From NCBI RefSeq assembly GCF_001528665.1, contig NZ_BBYJ01000007.1:81933-145932 (forward strand): a stretch of 64,000 bases of DNA. Reading direction: 5' to 3'. The notes beneath the pieces are model-generated. The model was not told the DNA's origin, made no database searches, and saw nothing but the letters and a program-made list of their open reading frames with translations. Both the position numbers and the translations under genes were made by a program. The stretch's first letter is position 1. Each line of letters opens with the position of its first letter. This DNA comes from Microtetraspora malaysiensis (GTDB lineage Bacteria; Actinomycetota; Actinomycetes; Streptosporangiales; Streptosporangiaceae). Positions 9,380 to 17,136 of the stretch are shown here, piece by piece.

Positions 9380-10050
9380 CCACGGCCTCGGAGGGCCCGG
9401 TGCGCGTGCTCATCGCCGACGACCAGGCTCTGCTGCGCGGCAGCTTCCGCCTGCTGGTGGAGACCGCCCCAGGCCTGACCGTGGTCGGCGAGGCGGGCGA
9501 CGGCGCGGAGGCGGTGGAGCTGACCCGGCGCGAGCGCCCCGACATCGTCCTCATGGACATCCGGATGCCCGAGATGGACGGCATCGAAGCGACCCGCCGG
9601 ATATGCGGCACGCCGGAGACCGCCGGGACGCGCGTGATCATCCTCACCACGTTCGACCTGGACGCCTACGTCTACGGCGCGCTCCGCGCGGGCGCGAGCG
9701 GCTTCCTGTTGAAGGACACGCCGCCGTCGGGCCTGCTCGCCGCCATCGACGTCGTCGCCTCCGGCGACGCGCTCCTCGCGCCCAGCGTGACCCGCCGCCT
9801 CATCGCCGAGTTCGCCCGCCGTCCGGAGCCCGCGCGCCGCCCCGCCTCCACGCTGGACGGGGTGACCGAGCGCGAGCGCGAGGTGCTCACGCTGATCGCG
9901 CGCGGGCTGTCCAACACCGAGATCGCGGGCCATCTGTGCGTCAGCATGGCCACGGTGAAGACGCACGTCGGCCGGCTGCTCGCCAAGCTGAACGCCCGCG
10001 ACCGGGCCCAGCTCGTCATCGCCGCGTACGAGGCGGGCCTCCGCCCCTGA
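9376..10050 (+). CDS. Response regulator, NarL/LuxR family
   Basis: This 224-residue regulator has an N-terminal receiver with acidic pocket D15/D16, phosphoacceptor Asp61 in IVLMDIRMPEMDG and the conserved lysine in FLLKDTPP. A C-terminal LuxR helix-turn-helix follows (TEREREVLTLIARGLSNTEIA, then ATVKTHVGRLLAKL). It is translationally coupled to the kinase gene by ATGA. Its 3' end overlaps the convergent ATPase gene by 35 nt. It closely resembles the regulator at 54144-54836 (shared GDALLAP.VTRRLIAEFA), so the two systems are probably paralogues. Confidence 0.93.
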   Translation: MTTASEGPVRVLIADDQALLRGSFRLLVETAPGLTVVGEAGDGAEAVELTRRERPDIVLMDIRMPEMDGIEATRRICGTPETAGTRVIILTTFDLDAYVYGALRAGASGFLLKDTPPSGLLAAIDVVASGDALLAPSVTRRLIAEFARRPEPARRPASTLDGVTEREREVLTLIARGLSNTEIAGHLCVSMATVKTHVGRLLAKLNARDRAQLVIAAYEAGLRP

Positions 10051-11509
10051 CCCGGCCTCGGCCGTACAACGTGGCGAGATCGGCGAGGAGGATGCCCTGG
10101 TCTCCCGCCGCGGCCTCCGTGAGCGAACGGTCGAATCCCGCGCCGCTGTAGAGGGCGAGCACGGTGTCCCGGGTGTCCAGCCCTCGGATGTGCAACTGGT
10201 CCCTGGCCTGTTGGAGGCGTCCCAGGTGCCGGAGTGTCATGACCTCCGACCACTTGGCCTCGCCCACGGAAAGGAGCCGTCGCCTGTGGGTGCCGTCCTG
10301 GGCCCCGAGTGCGATCACGTCGACCTCGATGTTCTGCCCCCTGCCGCTGCCCGGCGCGACACCGGCTGCCACCTCTGAGGGCAGCTCACCGGCCCATTCC
10401 ACTCCCAGCGCGAACTGCCGGCAGATGTGCTCGAAGTGCGGCCCGATCACCTGCGACGCGAACCTGGACCGCGCGCCGTTCCACACCTGGGCCGCCCGGC
10501 CTCGTTCGAGCTGGCTCCACGAGGGCCGCATGATCGACTCGTAGAAGGTCACGAGCGGCTCGGCGACACGGTAGACGGACGCCTTCCGAATCGGATCGAT
10601 CTCCTTCCTGATGAGCCGGCAGTCTTCCAGCACGCCGAGCGGATGCGCGATGTCGGTCGACTTGCGTTCCATGTGACCGGCGATGCCGCCGCGCGTGTTG
10701 TTCCCTGCGGCAATCGCGCCCAGGACGGCGTGGTACAGCGCCTCGTCCCGTACCTCCATCTCGTTCGAGAGGAGGTAGCGGGCTTCGCGGAAGAGCGGCG
10801 ACTCCGTACTCAGGACCCTCCTGATCACCCAGTCGTCGAACTCGTCCGGCCCCGCGGGTGACTCGCCGTCGACGAAACGGGTCCGGTAGGCGGGAGTCCC
10901 CCCGGTGATCGCGTTCAACTGGATCGCGAGCCGCAGATCGGAGATGCCCCAGAATCGCCGCGCCATGTGATAGTCGAAGGGGTGCACCACGAGTTCGAGC
11001 GAGGCCCGTCCCCGCAGGGGAGCCTGGCCTGCGAGCAGTTTCCCCATCACGGACATGGCGGACCCGGCGAGGATCAGGCGCGTGCGGCCGCGCGCCGGAT
11101 GGTTCGCCCCGCGCGCGTCGATCTCTCTTTGCAGGAGCGAGGGGATGGCATGATCCGCCTTCATCAGGTACGGGAACTCGTCGATGACGATCAGCCGGTC
11201 CGGGCACCTGTCCAGGAGATAGGTGATGGCCTCGTCCCAGTTGGCGAACGCCAGCGTCCCTTCCACACCGAGATAGCTCGCCACCGCGGTGCCGAACTGG
11301 CGCAGGGCGTCCACGGAGGTCGATTCGACCGCAACGAAGTAGAAGCCGCCGAGCGCGTCCGCGAGGGCCTGGAGGAGAAAGGTCTTCCCCTGCCGCCGGC
11401 GACCGCTCACGACGGCCAGACGCATCTCGTCGCCCGGCGCGGTCGCGAACCGAGTCAGCGCGGCCCACTCGCGCTCACGGTCGAAGACGTACTCCGGCTT
11501 GGGCACCAC
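10016..11509 (-). CDS. AAA-type ATPase with C-terminal PD-(D/E)XK-like domain (archaeal ATPase / DUF234 type)
   Basis: This 497-residue predicted cytoplasmic protein has an N-terminal P-loop ATPase: Walker A GRRRQGKT (residues 36-43), Walker B RLIVIDEF (105-112) and a sensor-like LILAGS (145-150). A winged-helix-like middle follows (about 250-330). The C-terminal part shows the nuclease-fold signature IEVDVIAL (Glu395, Asp397) and VGEAKW (Glu417, Lys419), as in DUF234 ATPases of the archaeal-ATPase family. Function is unknown; relatives are scattered in archaea and bacteria. The GTG start has AAGGAGG at 11518-11524, and the upstream half of that SD lies inside a perfect 24-bp inverted repeat. 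The gene is less GC-rich in feel than its neighbours, which suggests transfer (not computed). Confidence 0.85.
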   Translation of the reverse strand: MVPKPEYVFDREREWAALTRFATAPGDEMRLAVVSGRRRQGKTFLLQALADALGGFYFVAVESTSVDALRQFGTAVASYLGVEGTLAFANWDEAITYLLDRCPDRLIVIDEFPYLMKADHAIPSLLQREIDARGANHPARGRTRLILAGSAMSVMGKLLAGQAPLRGRASLELVVHPFDYHMARRFWGISDLRLAIQLNAITGGTPAYRTRFVDGESPAGPDEFDDWVIRRVLSTESPLFREARYLLSNEMEVRDEALYHAVLGAIAAGNNTRGGIAGHMERKSTDIAHPLGVLEDCRLIRKEIDPIRKASVYRVAEPLVTFYESIMRPSWSQLERGRAAQVWNGARSRFASQVIGPHFEHICRQFALGVEWAGELPSEVAAGVAPGSGRGQNIEVDVIALGAQDGTHRRRLLSVGEAKWSEVMTLRHLGRLQQARDQLHIRGLDTRDTVLALYSGAGFDRSLTEAAAGDQGILLADLATLYGRGRVRGGGPPRTRR

Positions 11510-11519
11510 CGCATACCCC

Positions 11520-11573
11520 TCCTTATAAGTACGCTTCTAAGAACTCTACTTCTTAGAAGCGTACTTATAAGGA
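11520..11573. repeat. Perfect 24-bp AT-rich inverted repeat overlapping the ATPase-gene SD
   Basis: The arms 11520-11543 and 11550-11573 are exact reverse complements separated by the 6-nt loop CTCTAC. Only 8 of 24 bases per arm are G or C, striking in this genome. Each arm carries two related octamers 12 bp apart: CTTATAAG (11522-11529) and CTTCTAAG (11534-11541), mirrored on the other side. In the minus-strand transcript the 3' arm ends in AAGGA, part of the AAGGAGG Shine-Dalgarno for the ATPase gene. The hairpin could therefore mask the SD, or the DNA dyad could be a repressor operator. No U-run follows it, so it is not a classical terminator of the gene upstream. Confidence 0.9.
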
Positions 11574-11591
11574 TGCTCATCGGTCAGGCGG

Positions 11592-13511
11592 TCAGGGTTT
11601 CGGCACGAAGTGGGTGAGGACCTCGGGGTTGGCCATCGCGTCGCGGTTGGCGGCCTTCTCGACGGGGGTACCGAGCAGGATCTTCCGTACCGGGACCTCC
11701 AGCTTCTTGCCGGAGAGCGTCCGCGGGATGCCGGGGACCCGATGGAACTCGTCCGGCACGTGGCGCGGGGACAGCTCGGTGCGCAGCGCCCCGCGCAGCC
11801 GCGCGACCAGGTCCTCGGTCAGCTCCGCGCCCGCCGCGAGGGTGACGTACAGCAGCAGCCGCCCGTCCTGGCCGAGCTGCCCGGTGTCGATCACCAGGCT
11901 GTCCTCGATCTCCTCGAACCGCTCGACGACCCGGTAGAACTCGCTGGTCCCCATGCGGACGCCGCCGCGGTTGAGGGTGGAGTCGGAGCGGCCGTAGATC
12001 ACACATCCGCCGTCCGGAAGGATCTTGATCCAGTCGCCGTGCCGCCAGACGCCCGGGTAGTCGGCGAAGTACGACTCGCGGTAACGGTCGCCGGACGGGT
12101 CGTTCCAGAACATGACCGGCATGGATGGCATGGGCGTGGTCACCACCAGCTCGCCCACCTCGCCGACGACCGGGTTCCCGGCCGCGTCGAAGGACTCGAC
12201 CCGGGCGCCCAGGCAGCGGCACGGGATCACACCCGCCCGGATCGGCAGCAGCGGCGTCGCGCCCACGAAGCCCGTGCAGACGTCCGTGCCGCCGGAGAAC
12301 GACCCGAGCTGCACGTCCGGCTTCACATCGGAGTAGACCCACGCGAAGCCCTCGGGTGGCAGCGGCGACCCGGTCGAGCCGATCCCCCGCAGCCGCTCCA
12401 GCCCGGACGGCCGCAGGCCCGCCTTCATCGAGGCCACGATGTACGGCGCGCCGGTGCCGAAGTAGGTGACGCCCTCGTGCGCGGCCAGCTCCCACAGCGC
12501 CCCGGTGTCCGGGTGGGCGGCGCTGCCGTCGTACAGGACGACGGTGGCGCCCACGAGGAGGCCGCCGATGAGGAAGTTCCACATCATCCAGCCGGTGGTG
12601 GTGTACCAGAAGAACACGTCGCCCTCGCCCAGGTCCTGGTGGAAGCTGAGCGCCTTGAGGTGTTCGAGCACGATGCCGCCGTGGCCGTGCACGATCGGCT
12701 TGGGCAGCCCGGTGGTGCCGGAGGAGTAGAGCACCCACAGCGGGTGGCCGAAGGGGACCCGATCGAACGCTGGCTCGGCCGCCTCGGCGCGCAGCGCCTC
12801 CCAGTCCAGCTCCTCGCCGGCGACGACGTCCGCGGCGGGGACCGAGGGAATCCACACCGTCGCGGCCAGGCTGGGCAGCTTGGCCGCGATATCGCGTACG
12901 ACGTCCGCCCGGCCGAACTCCTTGCCGTTGTAGCGGTAGCCGTTCACGGCGATGAGCACCTTCGGCTCGATCTGGGTGAACCGGTCGATGACGCTGAGCG
13001 CCCCGAAGTCGGGCGAGCAGGACGACCAGATCGCGCCCAGCGACGCCGTGGCCAGGAACGCGATCAGCGCTTCCGGGATGTTCGGCACATATCCGGCGAC
13101 TCGGTCGCCGCGCCCCACGCCGAGCCGGATCAGGCCCGCCCGGACCCGGCCCACCTCGGCGCGCAGCTCACGCAGCGTGTACGTCCGCCTGTTTCCGGAT
13201 TCATCACGAAATATCACAGCAAGGCGGTCGGGGTCGCCGCGCAGCGCGTTCTCGGCGTAGTTGAGGGTCGTGCCCTCGAACCAGGTGACGTCGGGCATCG
13301 TCCCGCTGAGGACCGGCCCGTCGGCCCGGTCGCCCACCACGGCGAAGTAGTCCCAGATCGACGTCCAGAACTCGGCCGGAGATTCGACCGACCACTCCCA
13401 TATGTCCTGGTAGTCACCCTTCCTGCCGAGCCACTCGGCGTAGCGGGTGATCTTTGCGTTGCGCACGACCTCCGCGGTGGGTTCCCACAGCAGAGCACCT
13501 TCCTCGACCAT
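11592..13511 (-). CDS. Acetoacetate-CoA ligase (acetoacetyl-CoA synthetase)
   Basis: This 639-residue ANL-superfamily adenylate-forming enzyme activates acetoacetate to acetoacetyl-CoA with ATP, in ketone-body and polyketide-precursor metabolism. The N-terminus MVEEGALLWEPTAEVV, then ITRYAEWLGRKGDYQDIWEWSVE, is diagnostic for this family. The P-loop YSSGTTGLPKPIVHGHGG, the GGTDVCTGFVG motif and the C-terminal SGKKLEVPVRKIL with its catalytic lysine are present. The ATG at 13511 fits the family N-terminus; the frame is open further upstream, but that extension resembles nothing. It follows the serine-hydrolase gene by 62 nt on the same strand and may share its transcript. Confidence 0.93.
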   Translation of the reverse strand: MVEEGALLWEPTAEVVRNAKITRYAEWLGRKGDYQDIWEWSVESPAEFWTSIWDYFAVVGDRADGPVLSGTMPDVTWFEGTTLNYAENALRGDPDRLAVIFRDESGNRRTYTLRELRAEVGRVRAGLIRLGVGRGDRVAGYVPNIPEALIAFLATASLGAIWSSCSPDFGALSVIDRFTQIEPKVLIAVNGYRYNGKEFGRADVVRDIAAKLPSLAATVWIPSVPAADVVAGEELDWEALRAEAAEPAFDRVPFGHPLWVLYSSGTTGLPKPIVHGHGGIVLEHLKALSFHQDLGEGDVFFWYTTTGWMMWNFLIGGLLVGATVVLYDGSAAHPDTGALWELAAHEGVTYFGTGAPYIVASMKAGLRPSGLERLRGIGSTGSPLPPEGFAWVYSDVKPDVQLGSFSGGTDVCTGFVGATPLLPIRAGVIPCRCLGARVESFDAAGNPVVGEVGELVVTTPMPSMPVMFWNDPSGDRYRESYFADYPGVWRHGDWIKILPDGGCVIYGRSDSTLNRGGVRMGTSEFYRVVERFEEIEDSLVIDTGQLGQDGRLLLYVTLAAGAELTEDLVARLRGALRTELSPRHVPDEFHRVPGIPRTLSGKKLEVPVRKILLGTPVEKAANRDAMANPEVLTHFVPKP

Positions 13512-13573
13512 GCCCCCATCCTGACGAGGCCGGCCCGCCGTGTCACCATCTCCACCCACATACGACGGACCCG

Positions 13574-14467
13574 TCATATGGTGCCCACTCCCATGAACCG
13601 CGACCGCAGGTGATCCACCGCGACCCGCGCGGCGGTCCCGATCGCCGCGTCCGCGCGCGGCTGGTTCTGGGCGGTGCCGATCGACCGGGTGAACACGGCG
13701 ATGGCGTACCGGCCGCCGTCGGGGTACTCGATGACACCCACCTCGTTCCTGACCGTCGGCAGCGTCCCGGTCTTGCCGCTGACCGCCACGTCGTCGTACG
13801 GGAAGCCGGAGGCGAGCCGGTGCGGCCACACCTGCAGGCCCATCAGCCGGCGCACGGCGGCGCACGAGGCGGGCCCGGCGGCCTCGTCCCGCCAGATCAT
13901 GCCGAGCAGCCGGGTCATGTCCCGGCACGTGCTGCGGCTGGTCCTGGCCGGGTCGAGCACGCGGAGCCGGGAGAGCACGGCGGGATCGGTGGTCATCTGG
14001 GAGAGCTCGGCCATGTCCGCCGCCCCCGCGTCCTCCCGCATCGCCGTGAACAGATCGGCGCACGAGTGCTCGACCCACGTGTGGGGCAGGCCGAGGTCCG
14101 CGAGCGTGGCGTTGACCTCGCCGAGGCCGACCCGCGCGAGCAGCGTGTCCGCCGACGCGTTGTCACTCACGCTGATCGTGAGGTAGGCGAGGTCCCTGAG
14201 CGAGGCCGTGACCTCGTCCAGCATGGCCGAGACGCCGGTGCCGCCCCCGGGGCGCCCCTCAGGGGACACCGTGACCCGTTCCGCCGGGTCGATCAGCCCG
14301 CGCTCCGCCTGCCGGTAGAACGCGACCAGCAGCGGCACCTTGAACACCGAGGCCAGCACGACCGGCTCGTCGGCGCCCAGGCCGACCTCGCGGCCGGTGT
14401 CGATGTCCACCGCGTGCAACCACCCGGTGACCCCCGCCGTACGGAAGATCTGTTCGAGCTGCTTCAC
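13574..14467 (-). CDS. Beta-lactamase-fold serine hydrolase (class A-like, atypical omega loop)
   Basis: This 297-residue protein carries the serine-penicillin-recognising motifs: S40-V-F-K43, S101-D-N and K232-T-G. The class A general-base motif ExxLN is not evident: the equivalent stretch reads VLDPARTSRSTCRDMT, so true beta-lactam hydrolysis is doubtful, and a DD-peptidase, esterase or beta-lactam-binding role is possible. No signal peptide is visible, so it is probably cytoplasmic or exported non-classically. The GTG start at 14467 overlaps the LysR stop as GTGA, fixing the start and showing translational coupling. With the LysR gene and the divergent PBP it forms a beta-lactam or peptidoglycan-response-like locus. 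Confidence 0.85.
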   Translation of the reverse strand: MKQLEQIFRTAGVTGWLHAVDIDTGREVGLGADEPVVLASVFKVPLLVAFYRQAERGLIDPAERVTVSPEGRPGGGTGVSAMLDEVTASLRDLAYLTISVSDNASADTLLARVGLGEVNATLADLGLPHTWVEHSCADLFTAMREDAGAADMAELSQMTTDPAVLSRLRVLDPARTSRSTCRDMTRLLGMIWRDEAAGPASCAAVRRLMGLQVWPHRLASGFPYDDVAVSGKTGTLPTVRNEVGVIEYPDGGRYAIAVFTRSIGTAQNQPRADAAIGTAARVAVDHLRSRFMGVGTI

Positions 14468-15411
14468 GAGAGGAACCCCGTGGCGGGACGGGGGGCCACC
14501 CACGTGCGCGGCGGCGCGCCTTCGTCGGACATCCCCGCATCATCCCGCAGAACGCGTGTCGTGAGATCGGCGAACCCCGCCACATGCTCGGACGGCTCGC
14601 CACGCCAGGCGGTGGAGATGCGCCAGGCCAACGGGGAGCCCACCAGCGGGCGCCAGACCACCCCGGGCACGTCCGCGCGCTGCCCGAGCGCGACCGCGGT
14701 CCCGGCGAGGACGAGCCCGATCGTGAACTGGCCGTGGACGGCGTGCCGGACCTCGGCCGGGACGAAACCATGCCGCCGGCAGCCGGCCAGGGTCTCGTCG
14801 TGCAGGCCGGGTTCGAGCGCGCGCGGCGGCAGCACGAGCTCGCGTCCGGCCAGGTCGGCCAGGTGCACCGTGGCCAGCGTGGCCAGCTCGTCCTCCTCGC
14901 GCAGCAGCACCCCCGGGTGCTGGACCAGGACGGGGCCGAAGCCGAGCCCCGACGCCGCCACGGGATGCCGCAGCACGCCCAGGTCGAGCTCGCCGCCGAG
15001 CAGCGCGTCCACCTGGTCCGACGTGCCCATCTCAGTCGGTATGAGCCGTACGTCGGGGTTGCCGGTGCGGAACCGGGCGATCAGCGCGGCGAGCACCGAC
15101 GCGCCCAGGTCGGGCGGGACGGCGGCGCGCAGGCTCGCCGTGTCGCCCCGCACAGTCCGCGCCATCAGTTCCCTGATCCGCTCGGCCCGGGCCACGAGCT
15201 CGCGCGCCTCGGGCAGCAGCAGCCGCCCGGCGCCGGTGAGTCTGACCTGGCGGCTGGTCCGGTCGAACAGCCGGACGCCCAGCTCGTCCTCCAGCCGCTT
15301 GACCCGCTGGCTGAGCGGGGGCTGCGCCATGCCGAGCCGGGCCGCCGCGTTGCCGAAGTGCAGTTCCTCGGCGATGACGACGAAGTACCTCAGGTGCCGT
15401 ACGAGGTCCAT
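14464..15411 (-). CDS. LysR-family transcriptional regulator
   Basis: This 315-residue regulator has an N-terminal winged HTH (MDLVRHLRYFVVIAEELHFGNAA, then LGMAQPPLSQRVKRLEDELGVRLFDRT), followed by a two-lobed co-inducer-binding domain. It lies directly upstream of, and overlaps by GTGA, the beta-lactamase-fold gene, an arrangement reminiscent of AmpR-AmpC. There is no Shine-Dalgarno before the ATG. A TATCAT -10-like element ends 8 nt upstream of the start (15420-15425), with TTTCGC 17 nt further up (15443-15448), so the mRNA is probably leaderless. Operator-like dyads in this interval suggest autoregulation and control of the divergent PBP gene. Confidence 0.92.
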   Translation of the reverse strand: MDLVRHLRYFVVIAEELHFGNAAARLGMAQPPLSQRVKRLEDELGVRLFDRTSRQVRLTGAGRLLLPEARELVARAERIRELMARTVRGDTASLRAAVPPDLGASVLAALIARFRTGNPDVRLIPTEMGTSDQVDALLGGELDLGVLRHPVAASGLGFGPVLVQHPGVLLREEDELATLATVHLADLAGRELVLPPRALEPGLHDETLAGCRRHGFVPAEVRHAVHGQFTIGLVLAGTAVALGQRADVPGVVWRPLVGSPLAWRISTAWRGEPSEHVAGFADLTTRVLRDDAGMSDEGAPPRTWVAPRPATGFLS

Positions 15412-15414
15412 GGG

Positions 15415-15460
15415 CTGTGATGATATCCGAATCAATATCAATGCGAAACCGATATCACTA
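15415..15460. promoter_or_regulatory. Putative LysR operator and divergent promoter
   Basis: This short AT-rich tract lies between lysR (minus) and the PBP gene (plus). TGATAT (15421-15426) and ATATCA (15435-15440) form a dyad with an 8-bp spacer; a further GATATCAC lies at 15451-15458. The dyad covers the probable lysR -10 (TATCAT on the minus strand, 15425-15420), whose -35 would be TTTCGC at 15448-15443. A T-N11-A type interrupted dyad is what LysR proteins usually bind. Binding itself is inference. Confidence 0.5.
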
Positions 15461-15519
15461 TTGGACACGAACGCCGAGGGTCTGGTCCTCTTGCCTGCAC
15501 GGACACGCAAGGGGGAAAT

Positions 15520-17136
15520 GTGCCGGAATTTACGGAACCTAGAGTGCAGCGACACCAGGTGAAGAAGCGGCGCCGGTGGCCGTTCGTGACGGCCGCCGCG
15601 CTCGTACCGGTCCTGGCGGCCGGCGGCGCGGTCTGGGCGCTGCGCACCACGGGGTCGCCCGAGGAGACCGCGGCGTCCTTCCTCGCCGCCTGGTCCAGAT
15701 CCGACTACGCGGCGATGCGCGCGCTGACCTCCGACCCGCCCGCCGACTTCGAGCGCGCGTACAAGGACTTTCGCGCCAACCTGAAACTCACCTCCGCCCG
15801 GTTCGCCGCGAAGGGGAAGGCCCGCGAGAACGACGACGGGAGCGAGTCCGTACGGTTCCGCGCGGCGCTCGACGCGGCGGTGGACTTCTCCTACGACGGC
15901 CAGCTGCGGCTGGTGGAGCGCGACCGCGCCTGGCGGGTGGCGTGGACGCCGGCCGCGCTGCACCCCGGCCTCGCCGGCGGCGGCGGGTTCCGGGTCACCT
16001 CCGCCGAACCGGATCCCGCGCCGATCACGGCGACCGACGGCACCAGGATCGACACCCCGGACACGCCCGGTTCGGTCCAGCAGCTCGTCGAGACGCTCAA
16101 GGAGCGGTACGGCCCCCGCCTCGCCGGCACCCCGTCCGCCCGGGTGGACCTCGTCGGCGCGGACGGCGTGGCCCAGCCCGTCGCCGCCGCCAAGAAGTCG
16201 CCGGGCAAGGCGCTCACGACCACGATCGACCTGGGCGTCCACCGAGCCGGGGCCCAGGCCCTGGAGCAGGTGTCCAAGCCCGCGTCGCTCGTCGCGCTGC
16301 GACCCTCGACCGGCGAGATCCTCGCCGTCGTGAACAAGCCGGGCGGCTTCAACCGCGCGTTGCTCGGCACCTACCCGCCCGGATCGACGTTCAAGGTCGT
16401 CACTGCGTCGGCGCTCGTCGCCGACGGCATGAGCGCCACCGAGACGGTGAAGTGCCCGGCGGAGCAGACGATCGGCGGCTACACCTTCCACAACTCCCAC
16501 TTCGAGGACTTCGGCACGATCCCGCTGCTGGCGGCCTTCGCCCACTCGTGCAACACGACGTTCGGCGACCTCGCCGTCAGCCGGCTCGGCGCGAAGCGGA
16601 TGAGCGCGGTCGCCTCCGGCTTCGGCTTCGGGCTGCCGATCCAGCCCGGCGTGCCCGCCGTCCGCGCGCAGTTCCCCGCCCCCGAGGACGCGACCGACCT
16701 CGCCTCAGCGGCGATCGGCCAGGGCAGGGTGCTGGCGAGCCCGCTCAACATGGCCGCCGTCGCCGCCGCCATCGCGGACGGCACCTGGCGACCGCCGCGG
16801 CTCGTGCCCGCCGACCTCGTCCCGTCCGGCGGCTCCGGCCCGCGCGAGCTGGAGCCGGGCGTGGTTCGCGCGCTGCGCCGCCTCATGCCGGCCGTCGTCT
16901 CCGAGGGCACCGCCCGGGGCGTCGCCTTCCCCGCCGGCACGGCCGGCAAGACCGGCACCGCCGAGTACGGCTCGGACAAGGAGCCGCCATCGCACTCGTG
17001 GTTCATCGGCTACCGGGGCGACCTGGCGTTCGCCGTCATCGTCGAGGGCGGCGGCATGGGCGCCGCCGTGGCCGCGCCCGCCGCGGCTCGCTTCCTGAGC
17101 GGTCTCAGCGGCCTCAGCGGCCTCAGCGGCCGGTGA
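15520..17136 (+). CDS. Penicillin-binding protein, class B transpeptidase with MecA-type N-terminal domain
   Basis: This 538-residue single-pass membrane protein has a basic N-terminus, a transmembrane anchor (about residues 19-40) and an NTF2-like MecA_N domain (SPEETAASFLAAWSRSDYAAM onward). The transpeptidase domain carries S289-T-F-K292, S343-C-N345 and K477-T-G. It would cross-link peptidoglycan on the outer face. It lacks a long PBP dimer domain, as in PBP2a/PbpA-like actinobacterial proteins. The GTG at 15520 is preceded by GGGGGAA. The C-terminus is a GLS repeat (LSGLSGLSGLSGR) and overlaps the convergent HAD gene by 14 nt. Divergence from lysR and the beta-lactamase-fold gene suggests a beta-lactam-responsive, low-affinity PBP. 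Confidence 0.9.
   Translation: MPEFTEPRVQRHQVKKRRRWPFVTAAALVPVLAAGGAVWALRTTGSPEETAASFLAAWSRSDYAAMRALTSDPPADFERAYKDFRANLKLTSARFAAKGKARENDDGSESVRFRAALDAAVDFSYDGQLRLVERDRAWRVAWTPAALHPGLAGGGGFRVTSAEPDPAPITATDGTRIDTPDTPGSVQQLVETLKERYGPRLAGTPSARVDLVGADGVAQPVAAAKKSPGKALTTTIDLGVHRAGAQALEQVSKPASLVALRPSTGEILAVVNKPGGFNRALLGTYPPGSTFKVVTASALVADGMSATETVKCPAEQTIGGYTFHNSHFEDFGTIPLLAAFAHSCNTTFGDLAVSRLGAKRMSAVASGFGFGLPIQPGVPAVRAQFPAPEDATDLASAAIGQGRVLASPLNMAAVAAAIADGTWRPPRLVPADLVPSGGSGPRELEPGVVRALRRLMPAVVSEGTARGVAFPAGTAGKTGTAEYGSDKEPPSHSWFIGYRGDLAFAVIVEGGGMGAAVAAPAAARFLSGLSGLSGLSGR

Noticed and set aside
11520..11573. Inverted repeat as an IS terminal repeat
   Set aside because: No transposase gene, no target duplication and no second copy in the window; both arms are adjacent rather than flanking a gene.
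13574..14467. True class A beta-lactamase
   Set aside because: No ExxLN omega-loop motif and no signal peptide, although SxxK, SDN and KTG are intact; called an atypical serine hydrolase instead.
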